64,000 nt of DNA from Streptomyces sp. F001 (GCF_004187715.1 NZ_QZWF01000023.1:1-64000); one strand, 5' to 3'. Counted from the first letter of the stretch, positions 26,132 through 35,758 are shown. Notes: a model not told the origin generated them from the sequence alone. Made by a program: numbers and translations.

Positions 26132-26206
26132 ACGGCCCTTTATGGCACCACCCCCTGCAACAACCCGTGACCGATGTCTCGAACGTCTCGGAGAAGAGAG
26201 GTTGCA

Positions 26207-27739
26207 ATGTCACGTCGCATCGTGGTCTGTGGCGGAGGCTCCGCCGGAGGCGTCCTGGCCGCCCGGCTGAGCGAGGACCCGTCGAACTTCGTCACGCTGA
26301 TCGAGGCAGGCCCCGACTACCGGCCCCCGGAGGAGACCGCCCCGGAGGTCCTCGACGCCGACCAGATCGGCTTCACCACGCACGACTGGGGCTACTCCTC
26401 GACCGACGAGGTCGTGGCGGCCGACGGCAGCCCGACGTTCGGCATCGTGGAGCAGGGCGTCGTCCCCGTCCTGCGAGGCAAGGTCATCGGCGGCTCCTCG
26501 TCCGTCAACGGCGCCAACGCCCTGCGCCCCACCCCCGAGGACCTAGCCCGCTGGACGGCCCTCGGCAACGACCGCTGGTCCTGGGACCAGGTCCTGCCCT
26601 ACCTGAAGAAGCTGGAGGACGACCCGGTCGGCGGCGAACTGCACGGCACCGGCGGCCCCGTCCACATCCAGCGCTTCACCGAAGGCGAGGGCCTGCGCCC
26701 GGTCATGTCCGCGTTCCTGGACGCCTGCGCGCAGGCCGGACACCCCATTCACCAGGACATGAACGGTTCCCAGCGCCTCGGCGCGGGCCCCCTGCCCCTC
26801 AACCGCGCCGACGGCGTCCGCCAGAGCTCGGCCATCGCCTACCTCGCCCCGGCCCGCGACCGCGACAACCTCACCGTCATCGGCGGACAGACCGTCGACC
26901 GCGTCGAGTTCGCCGAGGACGGAACGACGGCCCGCGCGGTGCTCCTCGCCGACGGCACACGCCTCGAAGCCGACCTGGTCGTCCTCTGCGCCGGCTCCAT
27001 CGGCAGCCCGTCGATCCTCATGCGCTCCGGCATCGGCCCGCGGAAGGTCCTCGACGAGTTGGACATCCCCGTCGTCCAGGCCCTCGAAGGCGTCGGCAAG
27101 AACCTGCGCGACCACCCGATGGTGTACCTGACGTACGAGGTCGACGCCGACGCGGTCGGCGAACTCACCCCGCCCCTGCAGACCGTCCTCACCTTCTCCG
27201 CGGGTGGCCCCGAGGGCGCGGGCGACGTGGATCTGCACGCCGTGGTCCTCACCATGGAACCCGGCCGACTCCTCGTCCCACTCGTCATCTACCGCCCATA
27301 CTCCCTCGGCGGCATGGAGATCGTCTCCCGCGACCCGGAGGCCGCGCCGCGCATCCGCCTCGGCCTGTTCGACCACCCTGACGATCTGCGCCGTATGGTC
27401 GCCGGCATCCGCCACATGCGGACGATCATGGAGTCGGCGCCGCTGCAGAAGTACATCAAGGCCGAGATCTGGCCGGGCCCCGATGTCACCACCGACGCCG
27501 ACGTCGTACGTGCCATCCGCGAGGGCAAGAACACCTGCTGCCACGCAGTCGGAACCTGTGCCATGGGAGGCGAGGGCACCGCGACGGCCGTCGTCGACCA
27601 GACCGGCAAGGTGCACGGCGTCGAGGGCCTCTACGTCGTCGACGCCTCGATCATGCCGGACATCCCGGCCGTCCCGACCAACACGACGACCATGATGCTG
27701 GCCGAGCGCTGCGCGGACGAACTGCGCAGTGACACCTGA
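26207..27739 (+). CDS. GMC family oxidoreductase
   Basis: 510-aa FAD alcohol oxidase/dehydrogenase. The N-terminal MSRRIVVCGGGSAGGVLAARL binds FAD; GKVIGGSSSVNGANALRP is the GMC signature; the C-terminal HAVGTCAMGGEG and DASIMPDIPAVPTNTTTMML carry the active-site His and Asn. Start ATG 26207; an ATG 33 bp upstream is in frame but is out of line with the family N-terminus. It ends the operon, followed by a strong two-way terminator. The substrate is probably an alcohol precursor; choline is the best-known family substrate, but the context does not suggest it. Confidence 0.92.
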   Translation: MSRRIVVCGGGSAGGVLAARLSEDPSNFVTLIEAGPDYRPPEETAPEVLDADQIGFTTHDWGYSSTDEVVAADGSPTFGIVEQGVVPVLRGKVIGGSSSVNGANALRPTPEDLARWTALGNDRWSWDQVLPYLKKLEDDPVGGELHGTGGPVHIQRFTEGEGLRPVMSAFLDACAQAGHPIHQDMNGSQRLGAGPLPLNRADGVRQSSAIAYLAPARDRDNLTVIGGQTVDRVEFAEDGTTARAVLLADGTRLEADLVVLCAGSIGSPSILMRSGIGPRKVLDELDIPVVQALEGVGKNLRDHPMVYLTYEVDADAVGELTPPLQTVLTFSAGGPEGAGDVDLHAVVLTMEPGRLLVPLVIYRPYSLGGMEIVSRDPEAAPRIRLGLFDHPDDLRRMVAGIRHMRTIMESAPLQKYIKAEIWPGPDVTTDADVVRAIREGKNTCCHAVGTCAMGGEGTATAVVDQTGKVHGVEGLYVVDASIMPDIPAVPTNTTTMMLAERCADELRSDT

Positions 27740-27772
27740 CGTGTGGTGGGCCTGACGTGCGGTGAGGCCTGA

Positions 27773-27806
27773 GGGCCGGTCTCAGAGGGCTGCCTGAGAC
27801 CGGCCC
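27773..27806. terminator. Bidirectional terminator
   Basis: GGGCCGGTCTCAG and CTGAGACCGGCCC form a perfect 13-bp stem with an 8-base loop, between convergent genes (GMC oxidoreductase and hydrolase). Confidence 0.9.
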
Positions 27807-27811
27807 GGCGT

Positions 27812-28507
27812 TCATCCGTAAAGGGTGTTGAGGACGGCGGCCAGCTTCTCGGGCGCGCTGATCATGGGCATGTGGCCGGTGTCGAGATCGACGACCTCGG
27901 GCCGCAGCAGCCCGATGGACCGCTGCTGGAGCGCCTCCACGTAGCACTGGTCCCGCGTGAGATGCACGTACGTCCGTGGGATCCGGCGCCGGTAGCCGCT
28001 CAGGTCCACGGGCTCGCTCAGCAGGGCGGCCGCGTCGTCGGTCAGCCGGTCCAGGGTGGAGGCGGCCGTCGCTTCGTCCATGTCGTGGCACAGCATGGCG
28101 GCGGCGCCTTCGCGGGTCTGGCGGTAGACACCGCCGGCGATCGACTGTTCCACCCGGGTCCGCACGCCGGGGGCGATCTGGTCGATCACCCGCGTACCGT
28201 CCATCGGGACCACGGCCGACACGAGGACGACATGGCGGATTCGGTCGGGTACGAGATCCAGGACGCGCGGGACCGTGACTCCCGCGAAGGAGTGGCCGAC
28301 CAGCACCACGTCCCGCAGATCCTTCGCCTCGATGTCCTCCCGGACCGCGTCGGCGCAGTCCGCGAGCGTGACCGTACTCAGGTCGACTTCAGCCCGGGTC
28401 CCGCGCCCCGGAAGGTCGACTGCCAGCGCTTGCGCGCGCAGGTGGGGGATCAGCTCGTCCCAGCAGTCCGCGCCTGCGCCTGCGCCGTGGATCAGAACGT
28501 ACGGCAT
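27812..28507 (-). CDS. Alpha/beta hydrolase
   Basis: 231 aa with the nucleophile elbow GHSFAG (Ser73), the oxyanion region LIHGAGAGADCWDEL and a C-terminal His in LDTGHMPMISAPEKLA. The small lid and length resemble the salicylate-esterase/hydroxynitrile-lyase-like branch. Probable carboxylic ester or thioester hydrolase. It is last in the minus-strand operon icmF - 3-hydroxyacyl-CoA dehydrogenase - CoA ligase - hydrolase, with a 67-bp gap before it. Confidence 0.85.
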   Translation of the reverse strand: MPYVLIHGAGAGADCWDELIPHLRAQALAVDLPGRGTRAEVDLSTVTLADCADAVREDIEAKDLRDVVLVGHSFAGVTVPRVLDLVPDRIRHVVLVSAVVPMDGTRVIDQIAPGVRTRVEQSIAGGVYRQTREGAAAMLCHDMDEATAASTLDRLTDDAAALLSEPVDLSGYRRRIPRTYVHLTRDQCYVEALQQRSIGLLRPEVVDLDTGHMPMISAPEKLAAVLNTLYG

Positions 28508-28574
28508 GGCTGACCTCCTTGTTGGGTTGCCGCGCGCCCGATGACAGCCGGAGGCACTGTTCCGGGAGGGCGTT

Positions 28575-30239
28575 TCACCGCTCGTGGACGGCTCGAACCG
28601 TCACCCCGGGAACGGCGGTGTCCCGGTCGCGCAGCCAGTCCCGCAGCGCGAACTTCTTGATCTTCCCGCTGGGTGTGCGCGGCAGGGCGTCGACCAAGAA
28701 GAGGCTCTCCGGGAACTTCCGGGTCGCCACCTCGCGCGTGGTGAGGTGCTCGCTGACCTGTGAAAGCGTCAGGTCGTTCCCCGGCCGGGTCACCACGAAC
28801 GCGCACCCCCGCTCGCCTGTCAGGGGGTCGGGTCCGGCCACGACGGCGACTTCGGCGACAGCGGGAAGCCCACTGAGCAGGTTCTCCACCTCGTGGGCGC
28901 TGATCTTCTCCCCGGAGCGGTTGATGATGTCCTTGATCCGCCCCTCGATCCGCAGCGCCCCGTGTCCGTCGAACCGGGCCAGGTCACCACTGCGGAACCA
29001 GCCGTCCGCCGTGAACGCGGCCTCGTTGAGCCGGCCGTCCAGATAGCCGAGGCAGGTGTCGGGACCGCGCCACAGCACCTCCCCGACGACGCCCGGCCCC
29101 GCAGGCCGGCCCGCGTCGTCCGCGACCATCACCTCGGTGGGGGCCAGCGGCACACCGTCCGTACGGATACGGACCCCGGCCGGCTCCCAGCGATTCGCCG
29201 CCGTCACCGAAGGGCCTTCTGTCGCCCCGTACATCCGGGTCACCACGCCGAGCCGTTCCGTGGCGCGGCGGGCGAGTTCGTCGGGGATGTCCGCGCCGCC
29301 GCAGACGATGTACCGGATCGTCGGGGTCGTCACGCCCGCGGCCTCGGCGGCGCCGAGGAGTTCCGTCAGGAACGGCGTCGAGAAGATCATGAAGCTGACT
29401 CGGTCCGCGGCGATCTGCTGCAGCGCCTGCTTCGGGTCCCACCGGTCGTGCAGGACGACAGGAGCGCCGACCACGAACGGCAGGATCAGCGCGCAGTTGA
29501 CCCCCGTGACGTGAGTGACCGGCGACGGATTGAAGATCACGTCGCGTTCATTGAGCCCGAACTGCTCGATCACGGAGAAGTTCTCGAACACGAGCGTGTT
29601 GTGGCTGTGCAGCGCGCCCTTGGGGGCGGCTGTCGTTCCCGAGGTGTAGAGCAGCAGGCACACCTGGTCGGGATCGGGCTCGGGCAGGGCGCGCACCGTG
29701 GCGGCCGGATCGGGACCGGCCGCGCCCAGGAACTCCTCCCAGGAGGTGGCCCCCTTGCTTCCGCCACCGCCGACCACCACCACGTCCCGCACCTCAGGCA
29801 GTTCCGCGTGCAGACTCTCGTACAGCTCCGGGTAGTCGAAGCCCCGGTAGTCACCAGGGATGAACGCGATCTTCGACCGGGCCTGGCCGAGGATGAAGCG
29901 CAGCTCGTGCCCGCGGTAGATGGGGACGATCGGGTTGGCGACGGCGCCCACCTTCATCACGGCCTGGAACAGCACAACTGCCTCGGCGCAGTTGGGTAGT
30001 TGGAACGAGACGACGTCGTCCCGCCCGATGCCGCGCGTGTGCAGCGCCGCCGCCAGTGCCGTCGCTTCCCGCTCGATGTCGGCGAACGTGAGGCGGCGTT
30101 CACCGTCGACCACGGCGAGCGCGTCCGGCCAAGCGGCGGCGGCCCGCTTCAGGTACCGGCCGAGCGGACGGTCCCGCCAGGCCCCACTGGCCCGGTACTG
30201 CGCGGCCACATCAGGCGCGGGCGGACGAGTAGGCCACAT
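28575..30239 (-). CDS. Acyl-CoA ligase (AMP-binding)
   Basis: 554-aa class I adenylate-forming enzyme converting a carboxylic acid, ATP and CoA to acyl-CoA. P-loop LLLYTSGTTAAPKGALHS, A5 motif MYGATEGPS, hinge FRSGDLARFDGHGALRIEGR with KDIINRSGEKI, and the C-terminal catalytic lysine in PRTPSGKIKKFALRDWL. Ten bases separate it from the 3-hydroxyacyl-CoA dehydrogenase stop. It may activate the imported acid; a second ligase is at 48469. Chain or ring specificity cannot be read from sequence. Confidence 0.93.
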   Translation of the reverse strand: MWPTRPPAPDVAAQYRASGAWRDRPLGRYLKRAAAAWPDALAVVDGERRLTFADIEREATALAAALHTRGIGRDDVVSFQLPNCAEAVVLFQAVMKVGAVANPIVPIYRGHELRFILGQARSKIAFIPGDYRGFDYPELYESLHAELPEVRDVVVVGGGGSKGATSWEEFLGAAGPDPAATVRALPEPDPDQVCLLLYTSGTTAAPKGALHSHNTLVFENFSVIEQFGLNERDVIFNPSPVTHVTGVNCALILPFVVGAPVVLHDRWDPKQALQQIAADRVSFMIFSTPFLTELLGAAEAAGVTTPTIRYIVCGGADIPDELARRATERLGVVTRMYGATEGPSVTAANRWEPAGVRIRTDGVPLAPTEVMVADDAGRPAGPGVVGEVLWRGPDTCLGYLDGRLNEAAFTADGWFRSGDLARFDGHGALRIEGRIKDIINRSGEKISAHEVENLLSGLPAVAEVAVVAGPDPLTGERGCAFVVTRPGNDLTLSQVSEHLTTREVATRKFPESLFLVDALPRTPSGKIKKFALRDWLRDRDTAVPGVTVRAVHER

Positions 30240-30249
30240 GTCTGCCTCC

Positions 30250-31113
30250 TCAGGCGTCGTACGCGTAGAACCCGCGCCCGCTCTTGCGTCCCAAATGTCC
30301 TGCGGCGACCATCCGTTGGAGCAGCGGGGGAGCGGCGTACAGCGGCTCCTTGAACTCCTCGTACATCGACTCGGCGACGGCCTGCGCCGTGTCCAGGCCG
30401 ATCAGGTCGAGGAGGCGCAGCGGGCCCATCGGATGGGCGCAGCCCAGCTCCATACCCCGGTCGACGTCCTCGGGGCGGGCCGCGCCGGACTCGACCATGC
30501 GGACCGCCGCGAGCAGATAGGGCACCAACAGCGCGTTGACCACGAAGCCCGAGCGGTCGGGCGCCTGGATGACCTCCTTGCCGAGCTGCTCGGTGGCGAA
30601 CGAGCGGGCACGGTCCAGGGCGTCGGCGCTGGTGGTGAGCGCGGGAATGACCTCGATCAGCTTCTGTACCGGTACGGGGTTGAAGAAGTGCAGGCCCACG
30701 ACCCGGGAGGCGCGGCCGGTGGCAACGGCGAGGTCGACGACGGGGATCGAGGAGGTGTTGGTGGCGAGGACGACGTCCGGGTCGGTGAGGACCTTGTCCA
30801 GCTGACGGAAGACCTCGAGCTTCACCTCCCGTCTCTCGGCGACGGCCTCGATGACGAACTGCCGGTCGGCCAGCTTCCCCAGATCGTGGGTGAAGGAGAG
30901 CCGGGCCAGGGCCCGGTCGCGGTCGGCCCCGGTGAGCTTGCCGCGCAGCACGCCGCGGTCCAGGGACGCGGCGACGCGGTCGCGACCTGCGGCGGCCAGC
31001 TCGGGGGTCGACTCGGCGACGATGACGTCGAGACCGCGCAGTGCGGCGACCTCGGCGATGCCGGAGCCCATGAGGCCGCAACCGATGACGCCGAAGCGCG
31101 AGATGTCAGGCAT
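30250..31113 (-). CDS. 3-hydroxyacyl-CoA dehydrogenase
   Basis: 287 aa. The NAD-binding fold has GVIGCGLMGSGIAEVAALRG; the catalytic His is in VGLHFFNPVPVQKLIEVI with the partner Glu downstream; the C-terminal 'GCAHPMGPLRLLDLIGLDT' closes the 3HCDH domain. It oxidises 3-hydroxyacyl-CoA to 3-oxoacyl-CoA (PaaH/FadB2-type stand-alone form). It lies 41 bp after icmF in the same operon, supplying the third beta-oxidation step. Confidence 0.93.
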   Translation of the reverse strand: MPDISRFGVIGCGLMGSGIAEVAALRGLDVIVAESTPELAAAGRDRVAASLDRGVLRGKLTGADRDRALARLSFTHDLGKLADRQFVIEAVAERREVKLEVFRQLDKVLTDPDVVLATNTSSIPVVDLAVATGRASRVVGLHFFNPVPVQKLIEVIPALTTSADALDRARSFATEQLGKEVIQAPDRSGFVVNALLVPYLLAAVRMVESGAARPEDVDRGMELGCAHPMGPLRLLDLIGLDTAQAVAESMYEEFKEPLYAAPPLLQRMVAAGHLGRKSGRGFYAYDA

Positions 31114-31154
31114 GAAAGTCCTTTTCGGGTAAGGAGACTGAAGGGGGTGACTGG

Positions 31155-34100
31155 TCAGACGTTGCGCCGGTACGCGCCGCCCACCTCGAAGAACGCCTCG
31201 GTGATCTGCTGCAGCGAGCAGACCCGCGCGGCATCCATCAGCACGGCGAAGACGTTCTCCCCGCTGGTCGCGGCGCGCTTGAGGTCGGTGAGGGCGACGC
31301 GGGCCACGTCCTCGTGGCGGGCCTGGAAGTCGAGGACGCGTTCCAGCTGGGACTGCTTCTCCTGCTCGGTGGCGCGGGCGAGTTCGACGACCGGCGCGTT
31401 CTGCTCGTGCTCTGCGCGTGCGTTGCGGAAGGTGTTGATGCCGATGATCGGCAGCGTTCCGTCGTGCTTGCGCTGCTCGTACAGCATCGACTCGTCCTGG
31501 ATACGGCCTCGCTGGTATCCCGTCTCCATGGCCCCGAGCACACCGCCGCGCTCGCTGATCCGCTCGAACTCCGTCAGCACCGCCTCCTCCAGCAGGTCGG
31601 TGAGCTCATCGATGATGTACGAGCCCTGCAGCGGGTTCTCGTTCATCGCCAGGCCCCACTCGCGGTTGATGATCAGCTGGATGGCGAGCGCCCGGCGCAC
31701 GGACTCCTCGGTGGGAGTCGTCACGGCCTCGTCGTAGGCGTTGGTGTGCAGGCTGTTGCAGTTGTCGTAGAGGGCGATGAGGGCCTGCAGCGTGGTGCGG
31801 ATGTCGTTGAAGTCCATCTCCTGGGCGTGCAGCGAGCGGCCCGAGGTCTGCACGTGGTATTTCAGCTTCTGGCTCCGCTCGTTCGCCCCGTAGCGGTCGC
31901 GCATGGCCACCGCCCAGATGCGGCGGGCCACCCTGCCGAGCACCGAGTACTCCGGGTCCATGCCGTTGGAGAAGAAGAACGACAGGTTCGGCGCGAAGTC
32001 GTCGATGTGCATGCCACGTGCGAGATACGACTCGACATACGTGAATCCGTTGGCGAGCGTGAACGCGAGCTGGCTGATCGGGTTGGCCCCGGCCTCGGCG
32101 ATGTGGTAGCCGGAGATGGAGACCGAGTAGAAGTTGCGGACGTCCTGCTCGATGAACCACTCCTGGATGTCACCCATCATCCGCAGGCTGAACTCGGTGG
32201 AGAACAGGCAGGTGTTCTGCCCCTGGTCCTCCTTGAGGATGTCGGCCTGCACGGTGCCGCGCACGCTGCGCAGCACCTGGGACCGGATCTCCCCCGCCTG
32301 CTCGGGGCCTGGCGCGTGGCCGTGCTCGGCGGCGTACGCGTCGAGCCGCTGGTCGACCGCGGTGTTGAGGAAGAACGCGAGGATCGTCGGCGCCGGGCCG
32401 TTGATCGTCATCGAGACCGAGGTGGTCGGCGCGACCAGGTCGAACCCGTTGAACAGCGCTTTCATGTCCTCCAGTGTCGCCACCGAGACGCCCGAGGTGC
32501 CGACCTTGCCATAGATGTCGGGGCGCGGGTCCGGGTCGCGGCCGTACAGAGTGACGGAGTCGAAGGCCGTGGAGAGCCGGGTCGCCTCGCTGCCCTCGGA
32601 CAGCAGTGTGAAGCGGCGGTTGGTACGGAACGGATCGCCTTCCCCTGCGAACATCCGCGTCGGCTCCTCGCCCTCCCGCTTGAAGGGGAACACCCCGGCC
32701 GTGAACGGGAACGAGCCCGGCAGGTGCTCCTCCCGCAGGAACCGCAACAGCTCCCCGTGGTCGGCGTACCGCGGCAGCGCCACCCGGGGAACCCGGCTGC
32801 CCGACAGCGACTCGCGCACCAGGCGGGTCCGGGATTCCCGGCCGCCCACGGTGACCACCAATTCGTCGTCGGCGTAGGTCTGCACGGTCCGGGGCCACTG
32901 CTCCAGCACGCGCCGGGATTCCTCGTCGAGCAGCCCCTGTGCCTCCACGAGCAGCCGGTCCACCGCGCCGGTGTCGGCTCGGGCATCCGCCAGTTCGTCG
33001 CGGACCGCGGTCAACCGCTGCACCCGCCGGGCGGCTTCGGCCTGGTCGAGGGTGTGCGCATGGTACGTACGCACCGTCTCGGCGATCTCGGCCAGATAGC
33101 GGGCCCGGGACGGGGGCACGATCTGCGCCGCTCCGCTGGAGTGGCGTACCGACACCTCGGGCAGGGCGCCGGGACGGACCGGCAGGCCGTGCGCGCCGAG
33201 CAGGTCGCGCAGATGCTGGTAGAGCGCGGTGACGCCGTCGTCGTGGAAGGTCGCGGCGCTGGTTCCGAACACCGGCATCTCTTCTGGGCCGGAGCCGAAC
33301 GCCTCCCGGTTGCGGACGAGCTGGCGCCCGACATCGCGCAGGGCGTCCTGGGCGCCGCGCCGCTCGAACTTGTTGATGGCGACCACGTCCGCGAAGTCCA
33401 GCATGTCGATCTTCTCGAGCTGGGACGCCGCACCGAACTCGGGGGTCATGACGTACAGGGACACGTCCGCGTACGGCACGATTGCCGCGTCCCCCTGGCC
33501 GATGCCGGGTGTCTCGACGATGACCAGGTCGTAGCCGGCCGCCTTGCATGCGGTGATCGACTCGCTGAGTCCCCCGGGGAGTTCACCGCTACCACGGGTG
33601 GCCAGTGAACGGAAGAAGATCCTGTCACCGTCCAGGGAGTTCATACGGATGCGGTCGCCGAGCAGGGCACCGCCGCCGCGCCGGCGGGTCGGGTCCACGG
33701 CCAGCACCGCCACGCGCAGCGTGTCCCGCTGATCGGTACGGAGCCTGCGGACGAGCTCGTCGGTGAGTGAGGACTTCCCCGAACCGCCCGTGCCGGTGAT
33801 GCCGAGCACCGGCACCTGGCGCGCGGCGGCTGCCTTCTCCAGGGCGCGCAGGTCGGCGGCGGGTACCGTTCCGGCCGCAGCTCCGGACAACAGCCGTGCC
33901 AGCGCGGGGCGTTCACCGGCCAGCACCTGGTCTGTCCCGGCGGGTTCCTCCTCCCACGGAGCGGTGTCGCACGCCGCGATCATCTCCTGGATCATGCCGA
34001 CCAGGCCGAGCTGCTGCCCGTCCACCGGCGAGAAGATCCGCACTCCGGCGCGCGCGAGTCGTTCGATCTCCTGCGGCACGATCACTCCGCCGCCCCCGCC

Positions 34101-34406
34101 GAAGACCCGTACATGTCCGGCGCCGCGCTCCCGCAGCAACTCCACCAGGTACTCGAAGTACTCGACGTGGCCGCCCTGGTAGGAGCTGACGGCCACTCCC
34201 TGGACGTCCTCCTCCAGCGCGGCGTCCACGACCTCGCTCACGGAGCGGTTGTGCCCGAGGTGGATCACCTCCGCGCCCTGGGCCTGCAGGATGCGCCGCA
34301 TGATGTTGATCGACGCGTCATGGCCGTCGAAGAGACTCGAGGCGGTCACGAAGCGGACAGGATGCTGAGCGCGGTACGACCGCGCCGACGCGTCGCCGGC
34401 GGACAT
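31155..34406 (-). CDS. icmF: Fused isobutyryl-CoA mutase (IcmF-type)
   Basis: 1083 aa from the ATG at 34406, preceded by GGAG; an in-frame extension to 34460 is unlikely. Order: B12-binding domain (residues 1-140, LFDGHDASINIMRRIL with the cobalt-ligand His29, then GHNRS); MeaB-like G-protein chaperone with P-loop GTGGSGKS (205-212); mutase TIM barrel (about 560-1083; ISGYHIAEAGANPISQ, 'SLHTNAYDEAVTTPTEESV'). This chaperone-fused layout defines IcmF, which interconverts isobutyryl- and butyryl-CoA; some members act on other branched acyl-CoAs such as pivalyl-CoA. It heads its operon, with operator-like site 4a just upstream. It implies that a branched acyl-CoA is formed in the pathway. Confidence 0.95.
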   Translation of the reverse strand: MSAGDASARSYRAQHPVRFVTASSLFDGHDASINIMRRILQAQGAEVIHLGHNRSVSEVVDAALEEDVQGVAVSSYQGGHVEYFEYLVELLRERGAGHVRVFGGGGGVIVPQEIERLARAGVRIFSPVDGQQLGLVGMIQEMIAACDTAPWEEEPAGTDQVLAGERPALARLLSGAAAGTVPAADLRALEKAAAARQVPVLGITGTGGSGKSSLTDELVRRLRTDQRDTLRVAVLAVDPTRRRGGGALLGDRIRMNSLDGDRIFFRSLATRGSGELPGGLSESITACKAAGYDLVIVETPGIGQGDAAIVPYADVSLYVMTPEFGAASQLEKIDMLDFADVVAINKFERRGAQDALRDVGRQLVRNREAFGSGPEEMPVFGTSAATFHDDGVTALYQHLRDLLGAHGLPVRPGALPEVSVRHSSGAAQIVPPSRARYLAEIAETVRTYHAHTLDQAEAARRVQRLTAVRDELADARADTGAVDRLLVEAQGLLDEESRRVLEQWPRTVQTYADDELVVTVGGRESRTRLVRESLSGSRVPRVALPRYADHGELLRFLREEHLPGSFPFTAGVFPFKREGEEPTRMFAGEGDPFRTNRRFTLLSEGSEATRLSTAFDSVTLYGRDPDPRPDIYGKVGTSGVSVATLEDMKALFNGFDLVAPTTSVSMTINGPAPTILAFFLNTAVDQRLDAYAAEHGHAPGPEQAGEIRSQVLRSVRGTVQADILKEDQGQNTCLFSTEFSLRMMGDIQEWFIEQDVRNFYSVSISGYHIAEAGANPISQLAFTLANGFTYVESYLARGMHIDDFAPNLSFFFSNGMDPEYSVLGRVARRIWAVAMRDRYGANERSQKLKYHVQTSGRSLHAQEMDFNDIRTTLQALIALYDNCNSLHTNAYDEAVTTPTEESVRRALAIQLIINREWGLAMNENPLQGSYIIDELTDLLEEAVLTEFERISERGGVLGAMETGYQRGRIQDESMLYEQRKHDGTLPIIGINTFRNARAEHEQNAPVVELARATEQEKQSQLERVLDFQARHEDVARVALTDLKRAATSGENVFAVLMDAARVCSLQQITEAFFEVGGAYRRNV

Positions 34407-34485
34407 GTGTACTCCAGACTGCCCCTGCCCGAAACGGCGGGGCGGACACGGGTCGGACACGGGTCGGGGCCTGTATGAACCTCTC

Positions 34486-34504
34486 CATACTGAACCGAAC
34501 TAGG
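34486..34504. promoter_or_regulatory. Operator-like site 4a (before icmF operon)
   Basis: ATACTGAACCGAACTAGG; its complement contains GGTTCAGTAT, related to site 1. It lies 80 bp upstream of the icmF start. Confidence 0.5.
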
Positions 34505-34522
34505 TGCAGGTCTCAAGGATTA

Positions 34523-34544
34523 TATTGAAGTAACTTCAGTTCGA
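34523..34544. promoter_or_regulatory. Operator-like site 4b (before Zn dehydrogenase)
   Basis: TATTGAAGTAACTTCAGTTC followed by GA; 20 of 24 bases align with site 5. The inner TTGAAGTAACTTCAG is itself nearly palindromic. It lies 47 bp before the start at 34591. Confidence 0.65.
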
Positions 34545-34590
34545 TGTAAGTCTCGGGGTGTTGGAGCAGGACCGACACGGAGGAGGAACG

Positions 34591-35676
34591 ATGCTGGCCG
34601 CCAGGCTGTACGGAGTGAAGGACCTGCGGATCGAGGACATGCCCGAACCCGAGCCGGGGCCGGGTGAGGTGAAGATCCGTGTGGCGTACGCGGGAATCTG
34701 CGGCACCGATGTGCACGAGTACTTCGAGGCGCCGCGCTGCACGCGCGAGCCCAACCCGCTGACCGGCGCCACCCTGCCGCAGACCCTGGGGCACGAGTTC
34801 GCCGGCGCCGTGGTGGCCTGCGGGGAAGGGGTGGAGCGGGTCATGCCCGGCGCCCGGGTCTGTGTGCGGCCGATCCGCACTTGCGGGGTGTGCCCGCGGT
34901 GCACGTCCGGGTTGTCCCATCTGTGTACGGCGTTGGCGGCGATCGGGGTGACCGCGCCCGGGGGCGGCCTCGCCCAGTATGTGGTCGTGCCGGGCGATTC
35001 CGTGCATCTCCTGCCCGAGGGCGTCTCGCTGGAACAGGGAGCCCTGGTCGAACCCATGGCAGTGGCCCTGAACGCCGTCGAGCGGGCCCGAGTGCGTGCC
35101 GGCGGCAGCGCCCTGGTGACGGGTGCGGGCGCCGTCGGCATGGGTGCGCTGTTCGCGCTCAAGGCGCACGGCGTCCACGACGTGCTCATGGTGGAGCCCT
35201 CGCCGCTGCGTCGTGCGGCGGCGGAGCGTCATGGCGCCCGTGTACTGGACCCCGGTGCGGTCGACGTGGCCGAGGAGGTCATGCGCCACACCCGGGGCCG
35301 GGGTGTGGGCGCCGCCGTCGAGTGCGCGGGCCGGCCCGAGGCGCTGGATGCCGCGATCCGTTCGGTCGCCGCCCAGGCGCCGGTCGTGATGGTGGCCCTG
35401 TACTCGGGGCCGGTCACCGTCGACGCCTCCGTCCTGCGCCTGGCCGAACTCTCGCTGCTGGGCGCCGAGGCGTATCCCGACGGCGTCTTCGAGAGGGTCA
35501 TCGCGCACATGGCCGCCGGGTACTGCCCGACGGGTGGCTGGCTCGACCACATCCCGCTCCACGACACCGTCTCCGGGCTCCATGACGTCCGCGACGGGCG
35601 ACGGCTCAAGGTCCTCGTCGACCTCCCGGCGAACGGCGGCGGTCGACCGGGTGCGGTGCCGGGACCCAGCTGCTGA
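34591..35676 (+). CDS. Zinc-dependent dehydrogenase (butanediol/threonine dehydrogenase-like)
   Basis: 361 aa from the ATG at 34591, six bases after GGAGGA; an in-frame ATG at 34558 overlaps that ribosome site and is less likely. Catalytic zinc in AGICGTDVHEY and LGHEFAGAVV; structural-zinc cysteines in CGVCPRCTSGLSHLC; Rossmann motif TGAGAVGMGALFALKAHG. It oxidises a secondary alcohol or diol. It has its own operator-like site 4b and is followed 82 bp later by the separate promoter of the 35759 operon. Confidence 0.9.
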   Translation: MLAARLYGVKDLRIEDMPEPEPGPGEVKIRVAYAGICGTDVHEYFEAPRCTREPNPLTGATLPQTLGHEFAGAVVACGEGVERVMPGARVCVRPIRTCGVCPRCTSGLSHLCTALAAIGVTAPGGGLAQYVVVPGDSVHLLPEGVSLEQGALVEPMAVALNAVERARVRAGGSALVTGAGAVGMGALFALKAHGVHDVLMVEPSPLRRAAAERHGARVLDPGAVDVAEEVMRHTRGRGVGAAVECAGRPEALDAAIRSVAAQAPVVMVALYSGPVTVDASVLRLAELSLLGAEAYPDGVFERVIAHMAAGYCPTGGWLDHIPLHDTVSGLHDVRDGRRLKVLVDLPANGGGRPGAVPGPSC

Positions 35677-35695
35677 ACCAATCTCGATGAGGGGC

Positions 35696-35724
35696 TTGAC
35701 AGTGGATCATCGACTCACCAGACT
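35696..35724 (+). promoter_or_regulatory. Candidate promoter of the 35759 operon
   Basis: TTGACA (35696-35701), a 17-bp spacer and CAGACT (35719-35724) resemble -35 and -10 boxes. Operator-like site 5 begins two bases after it, a placement that would block transcription when bound. Confidence 0.5.
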
Positions 35725-35725
35725 C

Positions 35726-35749
35726 ATATTGAATTCAGTTCAGTTCGAA
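35726..35749. promoter_or_regulatory. Operator-like site 5 (before main beta-oxidation operon)
   Basis: Contains TTGAATTCAGTTCAGTTCGA, almost the same as site 4b. It ends ten bases before the enoyl-CoA hydratase start and overlaps its leader. Confidence 0.7.
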
Positions 35750-35758
35750 GGAGTGGAG

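Noticed and set aside
31314..33608. 764-aa plus-strand frame
   Set aside because: Antisense to icmF, whose B12, GTPase and mutase motifs are unmistakable.
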